Below are positions 17,039-24,891 of a stretch of 64,000 nt of DNA, piece after piece. The position numbers and the translations under genes are program-made. Position 1 is the stretch's first letter; every line of letters begins with the position of its first letter. Location of the stretch: NCBI GenBank assembly GCA_023420415.1, contig JAEZWF010000040.1, positions 62,001 to 126,000 of the forward strand, read 5' to 3'. The notes beneath the pieces are model-generated. The model worked only from the letters and a program-made list of their open reading frames with translations. It had not been told where the DNA came from and searched no databases. Source of the stretch: Actinomycetes bacterium. GTDB lineage: Bacteria > Actinomycetota > Actinomycetes > Actinomycetales > Dermatophilaceae.

Positions 17039-18084
17039 GTGCCGTCGCCGACCGCGGGGGTATGCCGCGTGGCGTGGCCGTGGTGCGCGCCGCGCGGTCC
17101 CGGGTCGCGCGCCGCCAGCGCGTGCTCATCACCGGGCTGGCCGTGGTGACCCTCGGGGTGTTCCTCGTCCGGGTGCTGCTGGGGGACTTCACCGTGACCA
17201 TCCCGGACTTCCTGCGGATCGTGTCCGGGGAACAGATCCCCGGTGCCACGTTCGTCGTCATGGAGTCCAAGCTCCCCCGGGCCGTGCTCGGCCTGCTCGT
17301 GGGGGCGGCGTTCGGTCTGGGCGGGACGATCTTCCAGACCACGCTGCGCAACGCCCTCGCCTCGCCTGACATCGTCGGCGTCGGCATGGGCGCCAGCGCG
17401 GCCGCGGTGTTCGCCATCGTCGTGCTCGGCCTGCAGGGACTGTCCGTCTCGGGTTTCGCGATCGCCGGGGCGCTGGGCGTCGCGGTGCTGGTGCGGCTGC
17501 TCGCGGGCACCGCGGGGGGCTACCGGGTCGTGGTCGTCGGGGTCGGCGCCGCTGCCTTCCTCGTCGCCGTCGTGCAGTACCTCTTCACCCGCGCCAGCAT
17601 CTACGACGCCCAGGCGGCGCTGGTCTGGCTGACCGGCAGCCTCAACTCGGCCAGCTGGCCGGTGATCGCCCGGACCGCCGGGTGTCTGCTCGTGCTCGTC
17701 CCCGCGGTGGCTGCCCTGGCGGGCGCGCTGCGTCTCTGCGAGCTGGGTGACGACACCGCCGCGGGGCTGGGGTCCTCACCCCGGCGCACCGATGCGCTGC
17801 TGGTCGTGGCGGTGCTGCTCGTGAGCGTGGGCGTGGCCGCCGCCGGTCCGGTCGCGTTCGCCGCCTTCCTCGCCGGCCCCATCGCGCGCGCCCTGGGCGG
17901 GGGTCGCACCAGCCTGACCGCGTCGGCGCTCGTGGGCGCGACGCTCGTGATCGGCGCCGACCACGTGGGCGCCTATCTCGTCCCGGACGTCAACCTGCCC
18001 GTCGGCGTCGTCACCGGCGCGCTCGGCGCACCGTTCCTGCTGTGGCTCATCGCCACCGGCCGCACCTCACGGAGGAGCTCATGA
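17035..18084 (+). CDS. Fe(3+)-siderophore ABC transporter permease, second subunit (FecCD family)
   Basis: The product is a 349-residue membrane protein with about nine helices and the motif LPRAVLGLLVGAAFGLGGTIFQTTLRNALASPDIVGVGMGASAAAVF. The ATPase-contact segment reads GPVAFAAFLAGPIARALGG, with GLVAP replaced by AFLAGP as is common in FepG-type subunits. The start is GTG overlapping the previous stop; its own stop overlaps the ATPase start, so all four transporter genes are coupled. Confidence 0.92.
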   Translation: MSAVADRGGMPRGVAVVRAARSRVARRQRVLITGLAVVTLGVFLVRVLLGDFTVTIPDFLRIVSGEQIPGATFVVMESKLPRAVLGLLVGAAFGLGGTIFQTTLRNALASPDIVGVGMGASAAAVFAIVVLGLQGLSVSGFAIAGALGVAVLVRLLAGTAGGYRVVVVGVGAAAFLVAVVQYLFTRASIYDAQAALVWLTGSLNSASWPVIARTAGCLLVLVPAVAALAGALRLCELGDDTAAGLGSSPRRTDALLVVAVLLVSVGVAAAGPVAFAAFLAGPIARALGGGRTSLTASALVGATLVIGADHVGAYLVPDVNLPVGVVTGALGAPFLLWLIATGRTSRRSS

Positions 18085-18941
18085 GCACCGACCCGGCCAT
18101 CCAGCGCATCACCGGCTCCCGGCTCACCACCGACGACCTGTCGCTCGGCTACGCCGAGCGCACCGTGGTCGACCACGTCACCACCCGCGTGCCCGACGGG
18201 GCCGTGACCGTGATCGTCGGGGCCAACGCGTGCGGCAAGTCGACCCTCCTGCGCGGACTGGCCCGGCTCCTGGCACCACGCACCGGCGAGGTGGTCCTCG
18301 ACGGCCGGTCCATCCACGGCATACCCACTAAGGAGGTCGCCCGCACCCTTGGCCTGCTCCCCCAGAACCCCATCTCCCCCGAGGGGGTCACCGTCGTCGA
18401 CCTCGTCGGTCGCGGACGTGCGCCCCACCAGGGCAGGTTCCAGCGGTGGAGCGCCGAGGACGAGGCGGCGGTCGCGCACGCACTGGAGATGACGGGCACC
18501 CTCGAGCTGTCCGACCGCGTCGTCGACGAGCTCTCCGGCGGGCAACGCCAACGGGTGTGGATCGCGATGGCGCTCGCCCAGCAGACCGACCTGCTGCTGC
18601 TCGACGAACCCACGACCTACCTGGACGTGGCCCACCAGGTCGAGGTGCTCGACCTGCTGCACGACCTCAACGCGACCCGCGGCACGACCGTGGTCATGGT
18701 GCTGCACGAGCTCAACCTGGCAGCCCGCTACGCCGACCACCTCGTCGCCATGCGCGACGGGCGCATCGTCGCCGAGGGGGCGCCGGGCGACGTCATCACC
18801 CGAGAACGCGTCAGCGAGGTCTTCGGCATGGACTGCCGCGTCATCGCCGACCCCGTCGCCGGCACCCCCATGGTCGTCCCGATCGGCCGCCACCACACCC
18901 GGGCCCCGCGTGGCCTGGTCACGAACGGAGCCACCGCATGA
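18081..18941 (+). CDS. Fe(3+)-siderophore ABC transporter, ATP-binding protein
   Basis: The product is a 286-residue cytoplasmic ATPase. Walker A is GANACGKSTLL near residues 46-56, the signature is DELSGGQRQRVWIAMALAQ, Walker B is LLLLDEPTTYLDV and the switch His is in VLHELNLAARYAD. The ATG at 18081 has GGAGGAG upstream and overlaps the permease stop (ATGA). The reader should ignore the upstream in-frame ATG at 18042, which lies within the permease gene. Confidence 0.94.
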   Translation: MSTDPAIQRITGSRLTTDDLSLGYAERTVVDHVTTRVPDGAVTVIVGANACGKSTLLRGLARLLAPRTGEVVLDGRSIHGIPTKEVARTLGLLPQNPISPEGVTVVDLVGRGRAPHQGRFQRWSAEDEAAVAHALEMTGTLELSDRVVDELSGGQRQRVWIAMALAQQTDLLLLDEPTTYLDVAHQVEVLDLLHDLNATRGTTVVMVLHELNLAARYADHLVAMRDGRIVAEGAPGDVITRERVSEVFGMDCRVIADPVAGTPMVVPIGRHHTRAPRGLVTNGATA

Positions 18942-19909
18942 CCGCCGCCCCTGTCACCGACGTCGCACCCTCAGGCTTCGTCGCGGACGTCGAGGTCGTG
19001 GCCGTCGAGCGGCTGAGCCCGGCGTTCGTCCGGGTCACCCTGGGGGCGCCCGCCCTGGCCGACCTCGCGCACCTCGGGTTCGACACCCGGTTCAAGGTGG
19101 TCCTGCCCGGGCCGACCGGCCGGCTGCCGGAAGCGGCGGACACCCAGGAGGGCTGGTACGCCAACTGGCTGGCCATGCCGGACGACGAGCGTGCGTTCAT
19201 GCGCACCTACACCGTGCGTGACGTCGTCGGTGCGGGTGAGCAGACCCGTCTCGTCGTGGACTTCGTCGTCCACGACGACCTGGGCCACGGCCTCGGCCCT
19301 GCCTGCCGGTGGGCGCTGTCGGCCGAGCCCGGCGACCGGGTTGTGGTCGTTGTCCCGCTTCGCGGCGGATCCCCTTGGGGCGGAACGGAGTTCGCACCGG
19401 GCGATGCCCGCGACCTGCTGGTCATCGGTGACGAGACGGCTCTGCCCGCGATCGCGCGGGTGCTGGCCGATGCCGACCCGGGCCTGACCGGACGGGTCTT
19501 CGTCGAGGTCCCCGGTGCGCACGACCGGCTGCCGCTGCCCGAGCACCCGGGCATCGAGGTGACCTGGGTGCCGCGCGACACCGGACGACCCGGTCGACGC
19601 CTCGTGCAGGTGGTCCGCCGCCGGCTCGGCCTGCCCCCGACCGACCTCGACGCGCCGCAGCCCGAGGTCGTCACCGACATGGAGGTCGAGGTGTGGGAGA
19701 CCCCGCGCTACTCCTCCGGCGGCGAGGACCTGCGGGCGCAGCTGGCCGCGTCGCCGGGCCGTGACCTGGCGGGCACCTACGCGTGGATCGCCGGGGAGTC
19801 CTGGCTGGTGAAGACCCTGCGCCGGGCCTTGGTGTCCGAGCTCGAGGTCGAGCGGGCCCGGGTGGCGTTCATGGGTTACTGGCGCGAAGGCGTCGCCATG
19901 CGCTCCTGA
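18938..19909 (+). CDS. Siderophore-interacting protein (FAD/NAD(P)H ferric-siderophore reductase family)
   Basis: The product is a 323-residue cytoplasmic flavoprotein of the SIP/ViuB family, which reduces ferric siderophores to release iron. The FAD-binding part has RTYTVRDV near residues 89-96 and VDFVVHDDLGHGLGPACRWALSAEPGD. The C-terminal SIP domain has LLVIGDETALPAIARVL near residues 160-176 and TYAWIAGESWLVKTLRRALV near its end. The ATG overlaps the ATPase stop, so it is the last gene of the iron-box operon. A repeat and hairpin follow directly. Confidence 0.93.
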   Translation: MTAAPVTDVAPSGFVADVEVVAVERLSPAFVRVTLGAPALADLAHLGFDTRFKVVLPGPTGRLPEAADTQEGWYANWLAMPDDERAFMRTYTVRDVVGAGEQTRLVVDFVVHDDLGHGLGPACRWALSAEPGDRVVVVVPLRGGSPWGGTEFAPGDARDLLVIGDETALPAIARVLADADPGLTGRVFVEVPGAHDRLPLPEHPGIEVTWVPRDTGRPGRRLVQVVRRRLGLPPTDLDAPQPEVVTDMEVEVWETPRYSSGGEDLRAQLAASPGRDLAGTYAWIAGESWLVKTLRRALVSELEVERARVAFMGYWREGVAMRS

Positions 19910-19911
19910 CC

Positions 19912-19966
19912 CTTGCGTCTGTGTTGTTGCCCACCAGCGGGGCAAACTCGCAGACGCAGGCAAGCG
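19912..19966. repeat. Dispersed nested-hairpin repeat, copy 1
   Basis: This copy has the invariant core GCCCACCAGCGGGGCAA flanked by CTTGCGTCTG and CGCAGACGCAGGCAAG. The inner arms TTGCCC/GGGCAA enclose ACCAGCG and the outer arms pair around them. It starts 3 bases after the SIP gene stop. Related copies lie at 41232, 41294 and 55356. Confidence 0.75.
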
Positions 19967-19990
19967 GGGGCGTTCGCACGGCAACGCCCG

Positions 19991-20021
19991 GGTATGCCGC
20001 GGGCTCGCCCGGCGGCATACC
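19991..20021. terminator. Terminator-like hairpin built from two inverted GTATGCCG motifs
   Basis: GGTATGCCGC and GCGGCATACC are perfect 10-base arms. Inside them GGGC and GCCC pair around TC, with one bulged G. The hairpin follows the siderophore operon and precedes the phoX promoter, so it probably ends transcription of the operon. Confidence 0.7.
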
Positions 20022-20025
20022 TTCC

Positions 20026-20091
20026 GTTCATCTGGAGTCACCTGCTGGTCACCTCACGGTTGCCCGGCAAGGCCTCGTGCGTTCCTAGATT
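20026..20091 (+). promoter_or_regulatory. PHO-box-like direct repeats and -10 box of the PhoX gene
   Basis: Three repeated heptamers, GTTCATC (20026), AGTCACC (20036) and GGTCACC (20047), recur every 10-11 bases. This is the pattern of the actinobacterial PhoP (PHO) box (G[G/T]TCAYY units at 11-base spacing). TAGATT at 20086-20091 is a good -10 box with no recognisable -35, as expected for an activator-dependent promoter. Phosphate control is inferred from this and from the gene it precedes. Confidence 0.6.
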
Positions 20092-20137
20092 GGCGGCGGC
20101 CCACCAGCCATCTCGCCCCGCCCATCCGGAGGAACGC

Positions 20138-22174
20138 ATGTCCGCACCTGCACCCGAGCGTCGCCTGCTGCCGCTCGCCGTCTCGCCGAGCCACCCCGGT
20201 GGCCGCAGCGCCATGACCTGTCACTACCGCTGCGACGACGCCTGCTCCAAGCCCGTCCCCAACACCACCGACAACGGCTACTTCGGCGACGTCGCCGCGA
20301 CGGCCGCTTCCCGCCGCACCATCCTCAAGGGCGCCGGGCTGGCCGCCGCGTTCGTCGGCTTCGGTGCCGCCAGCGCGACGCCAGCCGCGGCCGCACCCGC
20401 ACAGGGCAAACCCACAGGGCGCGGGCGGGGCTCGCGCGGTCGAGGCACCTCGCCGTTCGGCTTCACCCCGATCGAGCCCGTGCCGGCCGGCACCGACAAG
20501 GTCGTCGTGCCCGAGGGCTTCACCTGGTCGACGATCATCGCGTGGGGCGACCCGATCCTGCCCGGCGCCCCGGAGTTCGACTTCGACCGGCAGAGCGCGG
20601 CGGCGCAGGCCGGGCAGTTCGGCTACAACAACGACTACACGACCCTCATCCGCGGCCGGAGCCAGAACGACGCCACGCTGGTCTGCAACAACGAGTACAC
20701 CAACGACGAGCTGATGTTCCGCGGCTACACCGGGTCGGCGTCGCTCACGCCCGAACAGATCCGCATCACCATGGCCGCCCACGGCATGTCCGTCGTCGCG
20801 GTGGAGCGCAAGAACGCCAAGGCCGAGTGGAAGTACCTGAAGAACGCCCGGGTCAACCGGCGCATCACCGCCACGACCCGGTTCGCGGTCGACGGCCCGG
20901 CCGCCGGCTCGCGTCTGCTGCGCACCAGCGCCGACCCGTCGGGCACCCGCGTGCTCGGCACCTTCGGCAACTGCGCCGGTGGCACCACCCCATGGGGCAC
21001 GGTGATCTCCGGCGAGGAGAACTTCAACGGCTACTTCACCGCGGCCACGGCACCGGCAGACCAGGCCGCGGCATACCAGCGCTATGGCATCACCGGCTCC
21101 ACGGGCCGCGGCTGGGAGCGGGTGGACTCCCGGTTCGACGCGACCCAGGAGCCCAACGAGGTCAACCGGTTCGGCTGGATCGTCGAGCTCGACCCCTCCG
21201 ACCCGGACTCGACCCCGGTCAAGCACACCGCGATGGGCCGCATGAAGCACGAGGGCGCCAACGTCACGATCGCCCCCGACGGCCGCGTGGTGGCGTACAT
21301 GGGTGACGACGAGCGGTTCGACTACCTCTACAAGTTCGTGTCACGCGACACCTTCCGCAAGGGCAACTCCCCCAAGGCCCGCAAGCACAACCTGGGGCTG
21401 CTGTCCGAGGGCGACCTGTACGTCGCGAAGTTCACCGGCGACGGCTTCCAGGACGGCATCAGCGACGGCTCCGGTGAGTGGCTCGCCATCACCAAGGACG
21501 GCAGGAGCCAGGTGCCCGGCATGTCGCTCGAGGAGGTGCTCGTCTGGACGCGACTGGCGGCCGACAAGCTCGGCGCCACCAAGATGGACCGCCCCGAGGA
21601 CGTCGAGCCCAACCTCATCAACGGCCGCACCTACGTGGTCTGCACCAACAACACCCGTCGCGCCCCGTCGCAGATCGACGAGGCCAACCCGCGCGCCAAC
21701 AACAAGCACGGCCACATCATCGAGATCACCCCGACCCGCGGCGACGACACCCAGCCCACGTTCGCGTGGAAGATCGTCCTCATCGCGGGCGACCCGAACG
21801 ACCCGACGACCTACTTCAACGGCTACGACCGCTCCGAGGTGTCGCCGATCTCGTGCCCGGACAACATCGCCTTCGACGAGGCCGGCAACATGTGGATCGC
21901 CACCGATGGCAACGCCCTCGGGTCCTGCGACGGCATGTACCTCTACCCGCTCGACGGTCCGCACAAGGGACACCTGCAGCAGTTCCTGTCGGTGCCGGCC
22001 TACGCCGAGACGTGCGGCCCGCTCATCACCTGGGACCAACGCACCGTGCTCGCCGCCGTGCAGCACCCGGGTGAGGAGACCGGCGGTTCTCCGGAGACGC
22101 CGCTCAGCCAGTTCCCCTACCAGGGCGACGGCCAGCCGCGACCGGCCGTCATCCAGATCCGCCCGACCCGCTGA
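20138..22174 (+). CDS. phoX: PhoX-family secreted alkaline phosphatase (DUF839)
   Basis: The product has 678 residues and is probably a calcium/iron-dependent phosphatase that releases phosphate from organic esters outside the cell. A twin-arginine signal lies at about residues 58-92: ASRRTILKGAGLAAAFVGFG followed by ATPAAAAPAQG. It is unusual in starting nearly 60 residues from the N-terminus. The body carries family stretches such as FGYNNDYTTLI, VCNNEYTNDELMF, GTVISGEENFNGYF, FGWIVELDPSDP, RMKHEGANV and CPDNIAFDEAGNMWIATDG. ATG at 20138 has GGAGGAACGC just upstream. It has its own PHO-box-like promoter and ends at a strong bidirectional hairpin. Confidence 0.88.
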   Translation: MSAPAPERRLLPLAVSPSHPGGRSAMTCHYRCDDACSKPVPNTTDNGYFGDVAATAASRRTILKGAGLAAAFVGFGAASATPAAAAPAQGKPTGRGRGSRGRGTSPFGFTPIEPVPAGTDKVVVPEGFTWSTIIAWGDPILPGAPEFDFDRQSAAAQAGQFGYNNDYTTLIRGRSQNDATLVCNNEYTNDELMFRGYTGSASLTPEQIRITMAAHGMSVVAVERKNAKAEWKYLKNARVNRRITATTRFAVDGPAAGSRLLRTSADPSGTRVLGTFGNCAGGTTPWGTVISGEENFNGYFTAATAPADQAAAYQRYGITGSTGRGWERVDSRFDATQEPNEVNRFGWIVELDPSDPDSTPVKHTAMGRMKHEGANVTIAPDGRVVAYMGDDERFDYLYKFVSRDTFRKGNSPKARKHNLGLLSEGDLYVAKFTGDGFQDGISDGSGEWLAITKDGRSQVPGMSLEEVLVWTRLAADKLGATKMDRPEDVEPNLINGRTYVVCTNNTRRAPSQIDEANPRANNKHGHIIEITPTRGDDTQPTFAWKIVLIAGDPNDPTTYFNGYDRSEVSPISCPDNIAFDEAGNMWIATDGNALGSCDGMYLYPLDGPHKGHLQQFLSVPAYAETCGPLITWDQRTVLAAVQHPGEETGGSPETPLSQFPYQGDGQPRPAVIQIRPTR

Positions 22175-22194
22175 CGCGGGCCACGCACGACCAG

Positions 22195-22236
22195 CGAGAG
22201 GTATGCCGCGGACTCGCGTCCGCGGCATACCTCTCG
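22195..22236. terminator. Bidirectional terminator: perfect 19-bp hairpin made of two inverted motif copies
   Basis: CGAGAGGTATGCCGCGGAC and its exact reverse complement flank a TCGC tetraloop. It lies between the convergent ends of phoX and the polyprenyl synthase gene. Each arm contains the over-represented GGTATGCCGCG. Confidence 0.85.
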
Positions 22237-22285
22237 TTGCGCTTGCCTGGCGCAGGTGACGAGTGGCGTTGCGGCAGAAGGGAAC

Positions 22286-23290
22286 TCAGCCGACGCGGTT
22301 GACGACGCTGGTGGCGAGGGCACGCAACGCGTCCTTGGCCTCCGACGCCGGCAGGGGGTCGAGCAGGTCCTGTGCCTCACGGGCCACCACGGCAGTCTGT
22401 TCGCGGGCGCGCTCCATGGCGGGATGGGCGCGCAGCAGCTCGAGGGCCTCGGCCAGGGCGGCCTCGTCCTCGCGCAGGTCGCTGCGCAGCAGCTCCTGCA
22501 GACGCGCGTCGGCAGGGTCGGTCGAGGCGAGTGCGTGCAGCACCGGCAGGGTGCGCTTGCCCTCGCGCAGGTCGGTGCCGGGCGTCTTGCCCAGCTCGGC
22601 CGCCTCGGACGACACGTCGATCAGGTCGTCGGCGAGCTGGAACGCCATGCCGAGCCGTTCGCCGTACAGCCGCAACACTTCCACGGTCTGGGCGTCGCAA
22701 CCGGAGAACATCGCGCCGTATCGGGCGGCGGTGGCGATGAGCACACCCGTCTTGTCCTCGAGCACCCCGAGGTAGTAGTCGCGGGCATCGACGCCCTCCG
22801 GCGCCGGCCGCGCGTCCCGGATCTGCCCCGAGCACAGCCGCACGAACGTCTCGGCCTGGATCTTCACGGCCTCGGCGCCGAGGTCGGCGATGATCGAGGA
22901 CGCCTTGCCGAACAGCAGGTCCCCGATGAGGATGGCGCCTGAGTTGCCGTATGCCGCGTTGGCGCTGGGTGCGCCGCGCCGCAGCTCGGCCTCGTCCATG
23001 ACGTCGTCATGGCACAGGGACGCCACATGGGTCAGCTCGACGCCGGCGGCGGCCGCGACGACCTGGTCGTTGCGACCCGAGCCCACCTCCGCTGCGAGCA
23101 GCGTGAGCATGGGCCGGAACCGCTTGCCGCCGGCCTCCACCAGGTGGCTGTTGGCCTCGGCGATGAACGGGTCGTCGTGGTCGATCTCCTTGCGCAGCAA
23201 GGCATCCACTTCGGCGATGCCCTGCTGCAGGTCTGCGGCCAGCTCGTCCGAGACGGACGGTAGCGCCAGCACAGGTGGGGTCGGGCTCAC
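22286..23290 (-). CDS. Polyprenyl diphosphate synthase (trans-isoprenyl, probably menaquinone side chain)
   Basis: The product is a 334-residue prenyltransferase that extends farnesyl or geranylgeranyl diphosphate with isopentenyl diphosphate. Both Asp-rich motifs are present: HDDVMDEA (first, near residue 103) and FQLADDLIDVSS (second). GGKRFRPMLTLL and GNSGAILIGDLLFGKA are also typical. The GTG start overlaps the nuoN stop (GTGA), so it is the last gene of the nuo operon. With five men genes nearby, the product is most likely the menaquinone tail; chain length cannot be read safely. It stops before the hairpin at 22195. Confidence 0.92.
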   Translation of the reverse strand: MSPTPPVLALPSVSDELAADLQQGIAEVDALLRKEIDHDDPFIAEANSHLVEAGGKRFRPMLTLLAAEVGSGRNDQVVAAAAGVELTHVASLCHDDVMDEAELRRGAPSANAAYGNSGAILIGDLLFGKASSIIADLGAEAVKIQAETFVRLCSGQIRDARPAPEGVDARDYYLGVLEDKTGVLIATAARYGAMFSGCDAQTVEVLRLYGERLGMAFQLADDLIDVSSEAAELGKTPGTDLREGKRTLPVLHALASTDPADARLQELLRSDLREDEAALAEALELLRAHPAMERAREQTAVVAREAQDLLDPLPASEAKDALRALATSVVNRVG

Positions 23291-24891
23291 TTTGCGATGA
23301 ACTGCGACGACTGCTCGGCGAGGTCGAGGACCTGCGCGGGCAGCACACCCAGCACCAGCGTCACGAGCGCACCCACAGTGATCGCGGCGGTCGTGAACGG
23401 CGAGGCCACCTCGGCCACCACGGGTTCGCCGGCCGGCGGGTCGGTGAAGTACATGAGGACGATGAGCCGCACGTAGACGAACGCGGTCACGACACTGGCG
23501 ATCACACCGATGACGACCATCCACACGCCCGCCCGGCCGCCGAAGGAGATGGCCGGCGCGAACGCGGCATACTTCGCGGCGAAGCCGGACGTGAGCGGGA
23601 TGCCCGCGAACGCCAGCAGCAGGAACGAGAACACGCCCGCCACCACCGGGTGGCTGCGACCGAGCCCGGCCCACTGCGACAGGTGCGAGGCCTCCGAACC
23701 ACCCTGGCGCACCATCGACACGATGGCGAAGGCCGCGATCGTGGTGAAGCCGTAGGCCGCGAGGTAGAACATCGTGCCGGCGACACCGGTGCGGTCGAAG
23801 GACATCACCGCGACCAGGATGAAGCCTGCGTGCGCGATCGAGGAGTAGGCCAGCAGGCGCTTCACGTCGGTCTGGGTGACCGACAGGATCGCACCGACGA
23901 CCATGGTGAGGACCGCGACGGCGATGACGCCGAGGCGCCAGTCCCAGCGGTTGGCCTCGGCGCCGACGTAGACGAAGCGCAGGATCGCTCCGAAGGCCGC
24001 AACCTTGGTGCAGGCGGCCATGAACCCGGTGACCGGAGTCGGGGCGCCCTGGTAGACGTCGGGCGTCCAGGAGTGGAACGGCACGGCGCCGACCTTGAAG
24101 AGCAGGCCGACCAGCACGAGGACGATGCCGGGGACCAGCAGGCCCTCGAGCTGGCCGTTCGCCGTCGTCACGGCGGCGGCGATGTCGGGCAGGTAGATCG
24201 ACCCGGCATACCCGTAGAGCAGGGCCGCACCGAAGAGGAAGAACGCCGAGCTGAACGCGCCCAGCAGGAAGTACTTCAGCGACGCCTCCTGCGACAGCAG
24301 GCGACGACGACGGGCCAGGCCGGACATGAGGTAGAGCGGCAGCGACAGCACCTCGAGGGCCACGAACATGATCAGCAGGTCGTTGGCCGCCGGGAAGAGC
24401 ATCATGCCCAGCACCGAGAACAGCATCAGCGGGAAGACCTCGCTGGTGCCGAGCCCGGCGCGCAGCGCGGCGGCCTCGTGGGCCGAGCCGGGGATCGCGG
24501 CACCCATCGGGGTGAACGCGTCGGCGCCCTTGCCGCCGAACCGCTCGGCCATGGTGAGCACGCCCAGGATCGACATGGCCAAGATGGTCCCCTGCAGGAA
24601 CAGCGAGGGACCGTCGATGGCGATCGCGCGCGCCACGGTGAACCCGCGGTGGGACTCCTGCGCGGACACCGTGACCAGCACGACGAACGCGGCCACGAGC
24701 GTGACCAGCGCCACCGCGACCTGGGCCGTGTGCCGCTGGCGGCGCGGCAGGAACGCCTCGAGCACCACGCCGACCAGCGCACCACCGGCGACGATCAGCA
24801 TCGGTGCGATGGCGCCGTAGTCGAAGTCGGCGGCCTTGAACGCAGCGGGCATCGCAGCAGGCACGGCGGCGGGCAGCGCGGCGGTGATCAC
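23287..24891 (-). CDS. nuoN: NADH-quinone oxidoreductase subunit N
   Basis: The product is a 534-residue antiporter-like proton-pumping membrane subunit with about 14 helices. It has the conserved helix Glu in LLIMFVALEVLSLPLYLMSGL, a Lys in SLKYFLLGAFSSAFFLFG, and LLFKVGAVPFHSWTPDVYQGAPTPVTGFMAACTKVAAF, the quinone/proton channel signature. Its start overlaps the nuoM stop (ATGA) and its stop overlaps the polyprenyl synthase GTG. It is the fourteenth and last nuo gene in the canonical order. Confidence 0.95.
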   Translation of the reverse strand: MITAALPAAVPAAMPAAFKAADFDYGAIAPMLIVAGGALVGVVLEAFLPRRQRHTAQVAVALVTLVAAFVVLVTVSAQESHRGFTVARAIAIDGPSLFLQGTILAMSILGVLTMAERFGGKGADAFTPMGAAIPGSAHEAAALRAGLGTSEVFPLMLFSVLGMMLFPAANDLLIMFVALEVLSLPLYLMSGLARRRRLLSQEASLKYFLLGAFSSAFFLFGAALLYGYAGSIYLPDIAAAVTTANGQLEGLLVPGIVLVLVGLLFKVGAVPFHSWTPDVYQGAPTPVTGFMAACTKVAAFGAILRFVYVGAEANRWDWRLGVIAVAVLTMVVGAILSVTQTDVKRLLAYSSIAHAGFILVAVMSFDRTGVAGTMFYLAAYGFTTIAAFAIVSMVRQGGSEASHLSQWAGLGRSHPVVAGVFSFLLLAFAGIPLTSGFAAKYAAFAPAISFGGRAGVWMVVIGVIASVVTAFVYVRLIVLMYFTDPPAGEPVVAEVASPFTTAAITVGALVTLVLGVLPAQVLDLAEQSSQFIAK

